A stretch of 64,000 nt of DNA from Methanolacinia petrolearia DSM 11571. Lineage in GTDB: Archaea > Halobacteriota > Methanomicrobia > Methanomicrobiales > Methanomicrobiaceae. Below, one piece after another: positions 25,687 to 34,129 of this stretch. The stretch lies in contig NC_014507.1 of assembly GCF_000147875.1 (NCBI RefSeq), positions 2,666,001 to 2,730,000 on the forward strand, in the 5' to 3' direction. Position numbers and translations under genes: made by a program. The notes under the pieces were generated by a model. The model did no database searches. It saw only the letters and a list, made by a program, of their open reading frames with translations, and was not told the origin of the DNA. How positions within the stretch are numbered: position 1 is the first letter of the stretch; each line of letters starts with the position of its first letter.

Positions 25687-26415
25687 TCAGCTCCACTTCG
25701 CACCGGTCATTTTGAGGATGATCGCCCACGCAAAGAAGAGAACGATCAAAGGGGCTGCAAAAGGCATTTGAGGGAGGAAGGTTTCAGTAAAATCCCGGAC
25801 ATAGACCGCAGCAAAACCGATTCCAAGGACTGCCGTTATCAGGAGGTTTCTCTTCCCTCTTGAAAGCAGGGTTCCGCCGATTTTTTTATCCGAAAAAGGG
25901 AAGAACCAGTAGACGCCGCTCTTAGAGCACGAATCTTCAACGAGATGCATGAACGCACCAAAGAACATTCCTGCACCGAACAAAAGTGCATATTGAGAAT
26001 AATCCGATGCCGACAGCAGGTAAAGGATAAACAGGAGCATCGCCGTAAGTATTGCAGACATGAAGAACGTCCCGAAGAGGGAGTGCAGAAGACCCCTGTG
26101 CTTCGGCTTCACCTTCCCTAGAGTTATTATCCATAACAGCGCCGAGAGAGGAAAATAGATCAGGTAGCGTATAAGATATCCGAAGAACGGGAGGACAAGA
26201 ACGGTATGCCGGCGGACCACCCTTACCGTGCCGTTTCCCCCGGGTATCCCGTGCATGATCGAAGAGTCGGCGGAGTCGGCGTCCGGTGCAAGTGACCCGA
26301 CGAATGCCGCAATGAGGAATATGACTATAAAAGGAATATTTTCGATGGAGACTACGGGAGACAGCAGGACTCCTGCTGAAAGTAACGTGTAGAAGACATG
26401 TTTTTCCCCCTTCAT
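25687..26415 (-). CDS. YdjM-family membrane metal-dependent hydrolase-like protein
   Basis: The 242-residue protein has about six membrane helices and polar signature motifs of the YdjM/LexA-regulated membrane family: GSLAPDADSADSSI, KHRGLLHSLFGT and FMHLVEDSC. The conserved Asp and His residues suggest a metal site within the membrane. Family members have been called membrane-bound metal-dependent hydrolases, but their substrate is unknown. It is followed at once by the thrC promoter and preceded by the nitrilase gene, 12 bases away, so they may be co-transcribed. Confidence 0.8.
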   Translation of the reverse strand: MKGEKHVFYTLLSAGVLLSPVVSIENIPFIVIFLIAAFVGSLAPDADSADSSIMHGIPGGNGTVRVVRRHTVLVLPFFGYLIRYLIYFPLSALLWIITLGKVKPKHRGLLHSLFGTFFMSAILTAMLLFILYLLSASDYSQYALLFGAGMFFGAFMHLVEDSCSKSGVYWFFPFSDKKIGGTLLSRGKRNLLITAVLGIGFAAVYVRDFTETFLPQMPFAAPLIVLFFAWAIILKMTGAKWS

Positions 26416-26427
26416 CCTTTATGATCT

Positions 26428-27231
26428 CTAAGAACTCTGCATCCAGGACTTGTAAAGATCATCTCTGCGGTCCGAAAGTGTATCGGGGCCGGGTAATTTT
26501 TCCGAATTTATGGGATCTATATCCGCGTAGAGAAGGCCCTCCTCTTTCACCGGGCCTGCAATAACATCTCCGGAAGGGGATATGACCATCGAGCCGCCGC
26601 AGTATTCGTCCACCGGAGTTCTGCCGATCGTATTGATGCCTCCCAGATAGTATCTGTTCTCGACAGCTCTCGTCCTGAGGAAGAGATCCCAATGGGAGAG
26701 CCTGCTACACGGCCATGCCGCGGGCACAAGTATGCATTCGGCGCCGAGCTTCCTGTACCTGAGGAAGAGTTCCGGAAATCTCAGGTCGTAGCATATCGCG
26801 ATACCGAACCGGATACCCTTGTATTCAAACACCGACGGTGAAGAGCCCGGACTGAAGCATTTGTCCTCGCCTGCCGGGGAGAAGAGATGTATCTTTGAAT
26901 ATTTCGAGAGAACCTTACCGTGTTCGTCGAAGAAAACCACAGTATTCCGAAAGCCGTCACCATCTTTCTCCCTGAAACTCCCGAGAACACCTATACCGGA
27001 TTCTGCCGCGATATCGCTATACATACCCGATACGGGGCCGCCCTCATCTTCAGCAAATGATGATGAAGCAGGGTCCCAGCCGGTTGCAAACTGTTCGGGA
27101 AAACAGATTATTGCCGCACCATCGCGGGAGGCACATTCAGCAAAAACAGATGCCTTTTTCAGGCTTAATTCCGGGTTTTTCCACGCGGATTCGGCCTGTG
27201 CCAGGCAGAGCCTGAGAGCCGTCCTATTCAC
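26428..27231 (-). CDS. carbon-nitrogen hydrolase (nitrilase superfamily)
   Basis: This 267-residue enzyme has the catalytic triad Glu46 (CFPEQFATG), Lys113 (YSKIHLFSP) and Cys147 (AICYDLRFPELF). RFPELF near the cysteine fits the omega-amidase/Nit2-like group acting on small amides such as 2-oxoglutaramate. The substrate is inferred only. The start is GTG; it overlaps the stop of the upstream small membrane protein gene by eight bases. Confidence 0.88.
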   Translation of the reverse strand: MNRTALRLCLAQAESAWKNPELSLKKASVFAECASRDGAAIICFPEQFATGWDPASSSFAEDEGGPVSGMYSDIAAESGIGVLGSFREKDGDGFRNTVVFFDEHGKVLSKYSKIHLFSPAGEDKCFSPGSSPSVFEYKGIRFGIAICYDLRFPELFLRYRKLGAECILVPAAWPCSRLSHWDLFLRTRAVENRYYLGGINTIGRTPVDEYCGGSMVISPSGDVIAGPVKEEGLLYADIDPINSEKLPGPDTLSDRRDDLYKSWMQSS

Positions 27232-27442
27232 CCGACTCTTCCTGCTCTTCTTTGATCTTTGAAGTTCCGTACATTATGATTACAATTCCAACAACGATAA
27301 GGACGGAGATTATTGCCAAAATAATATTGAAATATTCATAGCTGTATCCCATAATCATCGCCGCGATTATTATTCCGCCGACGGCTAAGCTTACGGCTGA
27401 AAGAATGGCGCCTTTATATATAATACTCTCATTCATTACCAA
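27224..27442 (-). CDS. small two-helix membrane protein
   Basis: The 72-residue protein has two hydrophobic segments (about 10-31 and 36-58) and a charged C-terminal tail (SKIKEEQEESGE). I do not recognise a family. Its stop overlaps the nitrilase start by eight bases, which supports its being translated. Confidence 0.65.
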   Translation of the reverse strand: MVMNESIIYKGAILSAVSLAVGGIIIAAMIMGYSYEYFNIILAIISVLIVVGIVIIMYGTSKIKEEQEESGE

Positions 27443-27520
27443 TTTCCATTAGGTTTCATACATAATATAAAGCAATCGCTGATTGTTGTAAAAGGAAAAA
27501 GAATTGCCGGAGAGGGTATA

Positions 27521-28108
27521 TTAGGGCTGTTTTTTTCCTTCCCTTACCCCAATCTCAAAGGCTTTTGAATTTATTTCAACTGTTTTGGGCGGAACCTGTT
27601 TTTTGACCGCCTCAAGAAGCGACCCGGGTTTTACAGGGAGATGATGCGATGCGGCACCCAGCATGACGATATTCTGCGAGAGCATATTCCCGGCTTCAAG
27701 CGCGGCCGAAACGGCGTCGATTATGTAGTACTCCGTCCCGGAGAGCATCTTTTCAAGCGATTCACGGGAAGGCACTTCAAGGCCCTGCTGGAATGTCGAT
27801 GTGGGAACCACGATGTCTTTACCCGAGACTATGACCCCTCCTTTCTTGAGGAAATGACTGTACCTCACCGCCTCAAGCAGATCGAATGAGATTATCAGGT
27901 CTGCCGTTCCGGGAGAGATCAGCGGGCCGTATTTTCCGTCGATCCTGATGTGGGTCTCAACCGATCCACCTCTCTGCGACATGCCGTGCGTCTCTGCCGA
28001 ACGGACCGTTCTGCCCCCAGAAAGACATGCCTCTCCGATTATATTGGAGGCAAAGATCGTTCCCTGGCCTCCTACGCCGACTATAAGGAGATCGTAACTT
28101 CCGGTCAT
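27521..28108 (-). CDS. iorB: indolepyruvate ferredoxin oxidoreductase beta subunit
   Basis: The 195-residue subunit begins MTGSYDLLIVGVGGQGTIFASN, the glycine-rich motif shared by gamma-type subunits of oxoacid oxidoreductases, followed by ETHGMSQRGGSVETHIR. With IorA it oxidises aryl pyruvates to aryl-acetyl-CoA with ferredoxin. The ATG at 28108 overlaps the iorA stop (ATGA); an upstream in-frame extension inside iorA is rejected. Confidence 0.94.
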   Translation of the reverse strand: MTGSYDLLIVGVGGQGTIFASNIIGEACLSGGRTVRSAETHGMSQRGGSVETHIRIDGKYGPLISPGTADLIISFDLLEAVRYSHFLKKGGVIVSGKDIVVPTSTFQQGLEVPSRESLEKMLSGTEYYIIDAVSAALEAGNMLSQNIVMLGAASHHLPVKPGSLLEAVKKQVPPKTVEINSKAFEIGVREGKKQP

Positions 28109-29880
28109 CTCTTCACCTCCGATCTTATCGCTCCCTGGGGACAGATATCCGCACACACCCCGCACCCGGAGCATAAGGAATTAATTGATGCCTTTTCGTC
28201 TATGAACTCGATCGCAGGGCAGCCATATTTGACGCAGACTCCGCAGCCCGTGCATGTCTCAGCATCGACGAAGTAATGCTTTCTTTTGATTCCCCTGCGC
28301 CTTGCATCAATGACGCAAGGCTGCCTGGAGATGATCACCTTGACACCGGGGGTCTCCTTCGCTCTTTTGAATGTCTCGATCATCGTAACATAGTCGTAGG
28401 GATCGATCGTCTCGACGAACGAGACACCGCAGGTCCTGCAGAGAGCCTCGAGCGAGATCGCCGGTGAAGGGTCTCCCATCGCCGTTACACCCGTATTCGG
28501 GTTCGGCTGGTGGCCTGTCATCGCGGTGATCCTGTTGTCGAGTATTACCACGGTCATGTTGGCGCCGTTGTAGGCTGCGTTGATCAGTCCCTGGATTCCG
28601 GTATGGAGGAAGGTGGAATCTCCGATTGTGCATACTACAGGGTTTTCATCGCCCGCATTCGAGATTCCGCTTCCGATTGTAATCGAAGCACCCATGCATA
28701 TCGTGGTGTCGACTGCACCGAGCTGGAGCCCGAGCGTATAACACCCGATATCGGAGGGATATATCCCCTTGTTTCCGAAGATCCTCTTCATCGCGTAGAA
28801 TGTCGCACGGTGGCCGCATCCGGCACAGAGGATCGGCGGGCGGGGCGGGAGACCTTCTGCAGGAGAGATGTCTCCAGGGAAATCTCCGTTGTATGGTATT
28901 CCGGCCTTCTCAAACGCTGCGGCTGTCGATGCAGGATCGAGTTCGCCTTCGTACGGGACACAACCGTCCTTTTTGCCGTGAATAACGGTTTCACATGCAA
29001 CCTGGCGGACGACCTCCTCGACCACCGGGGCGCATTCCTCGACGACAAGGATCGTCTCATGCTTCGATACGAATCCGACAAGCCACTCTTCGTCTATCGG
29101 GTACGCACCGATCTTTGCGACGGAGACATCACCGGGCACGATCTCGTTTACATATTCCGATGCGATTCCGCTCGTGATAATCCCGGTCTTCCCCTTTATC
29201 TCATACCTGTTGAACCCGAGTTCAACGAGTCTTTTCGCAAGGGCAGCCTGTTTTTCGTTGAGCTTTTTATGAAGAATGCGGGTATGCGCCGGAATTACAA
29301 CATACTGCTTCGGGTCCTTTTCGAAACTCCCCTTACGGTGATCCCCGGCCGGTTCACCGAGTTCGACATCGCTCTTCGAGTGGCATACCCTCGTCGTCGG
29401 CCTGAAGAGAACCGGAAGCGAGAACTCCTCGGAGAGTGAGAATGCGGCGGCCATCATATCGTGCGCTTCCTGGACCCCTGCCGGGTCGAAGCATGGGATC
29501 CGTGCAAAATGTGCATAAACCCTCGAGTCCTGCTCGTTCTGCGAACTGTGCGCATACGGGTCGTCTGCGGAGAGGATAACGAATCCGCCCTTCACACCGG
29601 TATACGCACTGGTCATGAGCGGGTCTGCGGCGACGTTCAGTCCGACGTGCTTCATCGTCACGAGAGAACGGACACCGGTCCACGCGGCACCGAGCGCATT
29701 CTCGAATGCAACCTTCTCGTTTACGGACCATTCGATATAGAAATCACGGACTTTCTGCCGTCTCAGGGTATCGACGACCTCGGACGATGGCGTCCCCGGA
29801 TAGCCGGATGCAAAATCGATGCCGGCCTCAACGCAGGCGTGTGCGATCGCCTCGTTTCCAAGCATATATCTGACAGCCAT
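28105..29880 (-). CDS. iorA: indolepyruvate ferredoxin oxidoreductase alpha subunit
   Basis: The 591-residue alpha subunit combines an N-terminal pyrimidine-binding domain (GYPGTPSSEVVDTL), a TPP domain (IGDSTFLHTGIQGLINAAYNG with MTGHQPNPNTG) and a C-terminal ferredoxin domain. The two cluster motifs are CTGCGVCVKYGCP and CSGCGVCADICP. In methanogens it also works in reverse to take up aryl acids for aromatic amino acid synthesis, a route complementary to the aro operon in this window. It is co-transcribed with iorB. Confidence 0.95.
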   Translation of the reverse strand: MAVRYMLGNEAIAHACVEAGIDFASGYPGTPSSEVVDTLRRQKVRDFYIEWSVNEKVAFENALGAAWTGVRSLVTMKHVGLNVAADPLMTSAYTGVKGGFVILSADDPYAHSSQNEQDSRVYAHFARIPCFDPAGVQEAHDMMAAAFSLSEEFSLPVLFRPTTRVCHSKSDVELGEPAGDHRKGSFEKDPKQYVVIPAHTRILHKKLNEKQAALAKRLVELGFNRYEIKGKTGIITSGIASEYVNEIVPGDVSVAKIGAYPIDEEWLVGFVSKHETILVVEECAPVVEEVVRQVACETVIHGKKDGCVPYEGELDPASTAAAFEKAGIPYNGDFPGDISPAEGLPPRPPILCAGCGHRATFYAMKRIFGNKGIYPSDIGCYTLGLQLGAVDTTICMGASITIGSGISNAGDENPVVCTIGDSTFLHTGIQGLINAAYNGANMTVVILDNRITAMTGHQPNPNTGVTAMGDPSPAISLEALCRTCGVSFVETIDPYDYVTMIETFKRAKETPGVKVIISRQPCVIDARRRGIKRKHYFVDAETCTGCGVCVKYGCPAIEFIDEKASINSLCSGCGVCADICPQGAIRSEVKR

Positions 29881-30024
29881 AATTGTTTGATATTTTTGTA
29901 TCCGGATGGCATTTAAGGTGTTGATAAATATCTACTAAAGATCAATGGTGAGAAAGAAAATTAGGGTGAGAGTCGGATTAAAGAGAATATTTACTCTGAT
30001 ATTTATCAGGTTCCCCAATAGTGG

Positions 30025-30050
30025 TCCACAACCTATAAAGCCAGTGAAAA
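30025..30050 (+). repeat. imperfect direct repeat, left of the Ntn hydrolase gene
   Basis: The sequence TCCACAACCTATAAA followed by GCCAGTGAAAA matches the block at 31294-31320 (TCCACAACCTATAAA then AACCAATGAAAA), with about 23 of 27 positions the same and one gap. The pair brackets a single gene and lies in the same orientation. Confidence 0.6.
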
Positions 30051-30060
30051 TGAGGAAATT

Positions 30061-30082
30061 ATCGCCAGTTTCACGTGGCGAT
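30061..30082 (-). terminator. hairpin after the Ntn hydrolase gene
   Basis: ATCGCCA and TGGCGAT form a perfect seven-pair stem around an eight-base loop, beginning 27 bases beyond the stop of the hydrolase gene on the minus strand. A T-rich stretch (AATTTCCTCATTTT) follows. It is a plausible intrinsic-type terminator. Confidence 0.5.
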
Positions 30083-30108
30083 AGTTCCAGATCCAAACGC
30101 TGATGGTT

Positions 30109-31098
30109 TTACTGAGTGCTCGGCATACCCCACGCAGGGGGAGTGGTATCGATAAGAGAGGCTGAAGACTCTCCGATAAGGTCCGGCGAGTCGGAAACCG
30201 AAAGTTTTTTGATTTCGGCGTTTTCAGAGAAGTTGAGGCGTTTAAGGTCGAGCCAGACAATATTGGGACTCAATGTGGACTCAAAGTAATAGACCTTGTT
30301 GGTGTGATCGATCACTGTTCGCCAGAGTGTGGATGAAGTGTTAGGTTCTGTTGGACTTGGTGCAAGAAAAGGCTGACTAACATTGCGTACTACGCTAATT
30401 ATACCTGCAATACTCTCCTGCACCGTATGCGGCTCACGGAGGTGCCTTAGATAGTAGGCAGCACGAACGAAGCGGTCAGCTGCCTTGGTAGTTCCAGGCA
30501 ACGGGTCGCTGCCACCAAATCCTTCATATTTTTTAAGGTTTTCCAACTGTTCTGAAAAAGAAGGCGAGTTGGTCATCACACGAAACTCAGAGCTGTGATA
30601 TATATTGAGTTTGCCTTTTACATATTCGAAAACAGCCGAATACCCCGCAGCATCCTCGATCTTCAAGTGAGCTGTTGCCGGTTTGCCCGAGCTTGAAAAG
30701 GGCATTGTGACAATCTGGAAAGGATGTTCCTGCACATATTCGACCGCTTCTGCTGTTGTAGCAAAATTGTCAAGGAAAAATTGCGGCCAGAGACTTATCG
30801 ACAGGCCGGGCAACGATCTGTCGCGGGCACCGTAGTCTGATTCGGCAAGCCAGAGTGCATGCGCTCCAAGTCCTTTTTCATTGACGCCATCGCTACTACC
30901 CAATCCATATACGCTTGTGGCGACGCTACCATATTTTGATATCCAATCCAGAGAATTTTCGCCCTCGACCTCAAGGCCTTTGTGACTTATGCCTCGCGGA
31001 AAAACATATAGATCACTATCCATCTCTTCAAACCAATCCGTGCTGCGTGCAGAGACGTTCGCAACACCATTATCCGGCCAGGTTATAACTGAACACAT
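30109..31098 (-). CDS. choloylglycine/penicillin V acylase-type Ntn hydrolase
   Basis: The 329-residue protein starts MCSVITW, so removal of Met exposes the nucleophile Cys2. Arg18, Asp21 (SARSTDW), Asn73 (DGVNEKGL), Asn177 (VMTNSPSF) and Arg212 (FVRAAYYL) match the conserved residues of bile salt hydrolases and penicillin V acylases. It hydrolyses a linear amide; in a free-living methanogen the natural substrate may be an acyl-homoserine lactone or acylated amino acid rather than bile salt (inference). There is no signal peptide, so it is cytoplasmic. The gene stands alone between direct repeats beside tRNA-Ile, with its own TATA box, which suggests recent acquisition from bacteria. Confidence 0.9.
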   Translation of the reverse strand: MCSVITWPDNGVANVSARSTDWFEEMDSDLYVFPRGISHKGLEVEGENSLDWISKYGSVATSVYGLGSSDGVNEKGLGAHALWLAESDYGARDRSLPGLSISLWPQFFLDNFATTAEAVEYVQEHPFQIVTMPFSSSGKPATAHLKIEDAAGYSAVFEYVKGKLNIYHSSEFRVMTNSPSFSEQLENLKKYEGFGGSDPLPGTTKAADRFVRAAYYLRHLREPHTVQESIAGIISVVRNVSQPFLAPSPTEPNTSSTLWRTVIDHTNKVYYFESTLSPNIVWLDLKRLNFSENAEIKKLSVSDSPDLIGESSASLIDTTPPAWGMPSTQ

Positions 31099-31146
31099 CT
31101 AAACCGCCTTTCTCTGACTCAGTATTAGATGTTAATAGGCGCAAAA

Positions 31147-31154
31147 TATATAAA
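31147..31154 (-). promoter_or_regulatory. TATA box of the Ntn hydrolase gene
   Basis: The minus strand reads TTTATATA, preceded by a purine/T context, about 50 bases before the ATG. An AAGGCGG ribosome binding site sits six to twelve bases before the start, so a leader of about 25 bases is expected. Confidence 0.55.
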
Positions 31155-31293
31155 AGAGATAGGTGTCTGGAAAGCATCCATAATCTATAGTTTCTATCAT
31201 ACCTCTTCCAGAATCCGTGCCATTAAACTTTAATGCTTCATTTTTTCTGAACGCTAACTACTGTTATATCCTGAAATTATTCACCAAACAAAA

Positions 31294-31320
31294 TCCACAA
31301 CCTATAAAAACCAATGAAAA
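31294..31320 (+). repeat. imperfect direct repeat, right of the Ntn hydrolase gene
   Basis: This is the second copy of the 26-27 base block described at 30025-30050. It lies 24 bases upstream of tRNA-Ile, so it is also within that gene's promoter region. A weaker relative (TCCATACACTATAAAACCAAT) occurs before lysC, so part of the similarity could be shared promoter sequence. Confidence 0.55.
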
Positions 31321-31343
31321 CAATTTATTTAGGCACTACTAAA

Positions 31344-31416
31344 GGGCCCGTAGCATAGTCGGTGGTGCACCCGGCTGATAACCGGGAGGTCGTGCGTTCG
31401 AGTCGCACCGGGCCCA
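31344..31416 (+). tRNA. tRNA-Ile (GAT)
   Basis: The plus strand folds with acceptor stem GGGCCCG/CGGGCCC, anticodon stem-loop CCCGG-CTGATAA-CCGGG (anticodon GAT), T loop TTCGAGT and discriminator A. CCA is not encoded. A TATA-like TTTATTTA lies about 13-20 bases upstream, with a second AT-rich block in the adjoining repeat. Confidence 0.95.
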
Positions 31417-31532
31417 TTCTTGTTTTGAAATTTTTATAAGAATGAGTTTTCGATATCGCAAATTCGTGATAACTTCTCAACTTTCTATAATACAGATACA
31501 AAATCACACTGTAACATATGTTATTTTTTGGA

Positions 31533-31800
31533 TTTCGAAAGGGCGACAACCTTCTTCACGGACTTCATTTTGTTCAAAGGTGGCCGGAGGTCGCAGTAGG
31601 AATCGATTGAGGCGACAGCCTTCTTTACGGAGTTTATTTTTCTACAAGTGACCGAAGGTCGCTGTAGGTTTCGAAAGGGCGACAGCCCTTCGGTAGGCAA
31701 CCCTTGCGCAGTTCACTCCGCGTCCGCTTCGCGAACACGCCCTGACCTCAGGGCTTGTGCTTTCGTGATAAATCCGGCCTTAGGCCGGAAGAAAACACGA
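31533..31800 (+). repeat. dispersed repeat copy 2 with 68-base tandem units
   Basis: Two 68-base units (31533-31600 and 31601-31668) share a GGCGACA-CCTTCTT-ACGGA start and a GGTCGC-GTAGG end. A partial third begins at 31669 with TTTCGAAAGGGCGACAGCCC. This runs directly into the core common to the other two copies: CAACCCTTGCGCA, CGCGAACACG, CCCTGACCTCAGGG and CCGGCCTTAGGCCGG. The 547-base gap between tRNA-Ile and the serS end holds no other feature except the serS terminator region. Confidence 0.85.
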
Positions 31801-31939
31801 TTTTTGGAGAAAAACCCCAAATCAAATGAGACGCTCTTCCATCTCTTTTGCGACTTCTCGCCACGAGGGGGAGGAAGCACAGGAAGGGGGAATAGTCCCC
31901 CTTCTTGAATATAACATTCCAAAAGAGCTGGATCGATCA

Positions 31940-31963
31940 AAAAATATAATAAAATTAATAAAA
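31940..31963 (-). terminator. T-rich tract after serS
   Basis: Read on the minus strand, the bases following the serS stop are GATTTTATTAATTTTATTAT then TTTTTT, an oligo-T terminator of the archaeal type. Confidence 0.5.
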
Positions 31964-33241
31964 TCAGAGGGTTTCGGCACCGTTCATGTACGGCCTGAGA
32001 GCCTCGGGGATAACGACCGTTCCATCCTCTTCCTGGCAGTTTTCGAGAATCGCACGGAGAGTTCTCGTCGTCGCGACCGCCGTACTGTTCAGGGTGTGGA
32101 CATAATCCTTCTTCTCGAACTCGTGCGGATCCCTGACCTTGATATTGAGCCTTACCGCCTGGTACGCGGTGCAGTTGGAGCAGGAGACGACCTCGCGATA
32201 GGTCTCCTCGCGGGGCATCCAGACCTCGATATCGTACTTCTTCGCGGCAACGGTTCCGATATCGCCAGTACATATATTCACGACATGATACGGGAGCTTA
32301 AGCATCCGGAAGATATCCTCTGCATTCTTCAGGAGTTCCTCGTGAAGCCTCCAGGAATCTTCCTGTTTGCAATAGATAAACTGCTCCACCTTGTTGAACT
32401 GGTGAACCCTGAAGAGCCCTTTCGTATCGAGACCGTGGGAGCCGATCTCGCGCCTGAAGCATGTGCTTATACCAGCAAGCCTGAGCGGAAGGTCCTTCTC
32501 TTCAAAGATCTCGTCCATGTACATCGCGGCCATCGGGTGCTCGCTCGTTGCGATGAGGAACTCGTCCTCGCCGTCGATCTTGTACATCACGTTCTCGAAG
32601 TCCGAGAGATCGGTAACACCCTCGTATGCCGCACGGTTCATCATATAAGGCGGCATTACCGGTGTATATCCACGCTCCGCCAGAAGATCGATTGCAAGCC
32701 TTTGGAGGGCGAGATCCATCAGTGCGAGCCTTCCCTTGAGGATGTAGAACCCGGCACCAGATATCTTCGCAGCCCTCTCGAACTCTGCCAGGCCTTTCTC
32801 GATCGCAAGCTCTCCATGATTCTTCACCTCGAATGATGGAACTGTCGGCTCGCCCCACCTGCTGACCTCGACATTCTCCGAATCGTCAGCACCCACAGGA
32901 ACACTCTCGTGAAGGATATTCGGTACTCTCATCTGGTAGAATTTTATCTTCTCCTGGATCTCCGCAAGTTCGGTCTCGGCATCCTTTATCTTTGACGGGA
33001 GAGACTTCGCCTCTTCCAGGAGACCGGAGATCTCCCCCCCTGCCTTTCTTGTCTGGTTTATCTCACGGCTGATGATATTTCTCCGGTTTCGCATGGAGTT
33101 TATCTCGACCTGCATCTCGCGTGATCTTTCATCCTTTGCAAGAAGATCGTCCACCCATGCAAGCTTCTCCGCATCGCCCCTCTTCTTAAGATCGGCCCTG
33201 ACGACATCCGGACTGCTCCGGATAAATTTCAGTTCAAGCAT
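31964..33241 (-). CDS. serS: seryl-tRNA synthetase
   Basis: The 425-residue class II synthetase is of the common (bacterial/type 1) kind. It has an N-terminal coiled-coil arm (about 25-105, with RSREMQVEINSMRNRRNIIS) and a catalytic core with motif 2 around TCFRREIGSHGLDTKGLFRVHQ (residues about 268-289) and motif 3 TRTLRAILENCQ. The rare SerRS of Methanococcales has a different N-terminus, so this fits Methanomicrobiales. It charges tRNA-Ser and the product also feeds Cys-tRNA-independent pathways. It is a single gene. Confidence 0.95.
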   Translation of the reverse strand: MLELKFIRSSPDVVRADLKKRGDAEKLAWVDDLLAKDERSREMQVEINSMRNRRNIISREINQTRKAGGEISGLLEEAKSLPSKIKDAETELAEIQEKIKFYQMRVPNILHESVPVGADDSENVEVSRWGEPTVPSFEVKNHGELAIEKGLAEFERAAKISGAGFYILKGRLALMDLALQRLAIDLLAERGYTPVMPPYMMNRAAYEGVTDLSDFENVMYKIDGEDEFLIATSEHPMAAMYMDEIFEEKDLPLRLAGISTCFRREIGSHGLDTKGLFRVHQFNKVEQFIYCKQEDSWRLHEELLKNAEDIFRMLKLPYHVVNICTGDIGTVAAKKYDIEVWMPREETYREVVSCSNCTAYQAVRLNIKVRDPHEFEKKDYVHTLNSTAVATTRTLRAILENCQEEDGTVVIPEALRPYMNGAETL

Positions 33242-33368
33242 ATCTCCATTAATTTATGTAGATCATAGAGGATTATATTTGCGAGCAGATCTCCGATCTG
33301 CCCGGATTTTCAACAGAACCGCTCCGGCCGACGTTAAGATAAATTCAGAATAAAACTCAACTCATAAC

Positions 33369-34046
33369 ATGGAAGAGACCGGAAGGGAACAAAACTGCAC
33401 TGTCCGAAAAGATCCCGGCTGCGGTTCGTGCACCATGGGTACATACCTGAACTGCAGGTGGGACAAAAATATTCTGAACTCCTTTTTAGCGGCGGCCTCC
33501 GGTCTTTTTATCGGGACTATTATACTTCTGGCCATGATCTGGCTCATGACTGCACTTTACTGGCCGCTCGCGCTCTATATTTTTCTCATCGTCGCCATGT
33601 TCGGGTACGAGATCAAATTTCTCTGCAGCCACTGTCCTTATTACGCAGGGGAGGGTAAGACCCTGAAATGTCTTGCAAACAACGGGATGCCGAAGATCTT
33701 CAGGTATAACCCGGCCCCGATGACCGGTGGTGAAAAATTTATGATGAAATTCCTGATTGCCACTTTCCTGGTTATCTTTCCGGCGGCATCGGCAGCAGCC
33801 GTAATCTGGCTAACAATATCAGGGTATTCCGGTACAATCGCTCTCGCGGCTGGAACAGGAGTTGTGATCCTCCTTATCTACGCAATTGCTGCTTTTTACC
33901 AGGTATTAAGGACATTTTTCTGCAGGAAATGTGTAAATTTCTCATGCCCGTTTAACAGCGTTGAAAAAAGAATCGTCGACGAGTACCTGATGAAAAACGA
34001 CACAATGAGAGAGGCATGGGAAAAGTCCGGTTACAGGATTGGATAA
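33369..34046 (+). CDS. cysteine-rich four-helix membrane protein
   Basis: This 225-residue protein has four membrane helices (about 37-60, 62-80, 128-150 and 155-178). Cysteine clusters occur in the N-terminal tail (NCTVRKDPGCGSCTMG), after helix 2 (LCSHCPYY and KCLAN) and after helix 4 (FCRKCVNFSCPF). All the clusters would lie on one face of the membrane. The pattern suggests a metal or Fe-S site. I do not recognise a named family, although the cysteine spacing looks conserved rather than random. Confidence 0.65.
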   Translation: MEETGREQNCTVRKDPGCGSCTMGTYLNCRWDKNILNSFLAAASGLFIGTIILLAMIWLMTALYWPLALYIFLIVAMFGYEIKFLCSHCPYYAGEGKTLKCLANNGMPKIFRYNPAPMTGGEKFMMKFLIATFLVIFPAASAAAVIWLTISGYSGTIALAAGTGVVILLIYAIAAFYQVLRTFFCRKCVNFSCPFNSVEKRIVDEYLMKNDTMREAWEKSGYRIG

Positions 34047-34129
34047 TTCATTTTTTACACCATGGTGACTTTATCGGTTACAGATCAAATCCATTATAAT
34101 CTATACCCTGCAAAAAATGGTTTATTCAG

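Noticed and set aside
30025..31320. Integrase-type attachment sites beside tRNA-Ile
   Set aside because: The repeats do not overlap the tRNA 3' end and there is no integrase gene. They are better kept as unexplained direct repeats, part of which may be promoter sequence.
31533..31668. CRISPR array
   Set aside because: The 68-base units are contiguous tandem copies with internal differences, without unique spacers of equal length, and there are no cas genes nearby.
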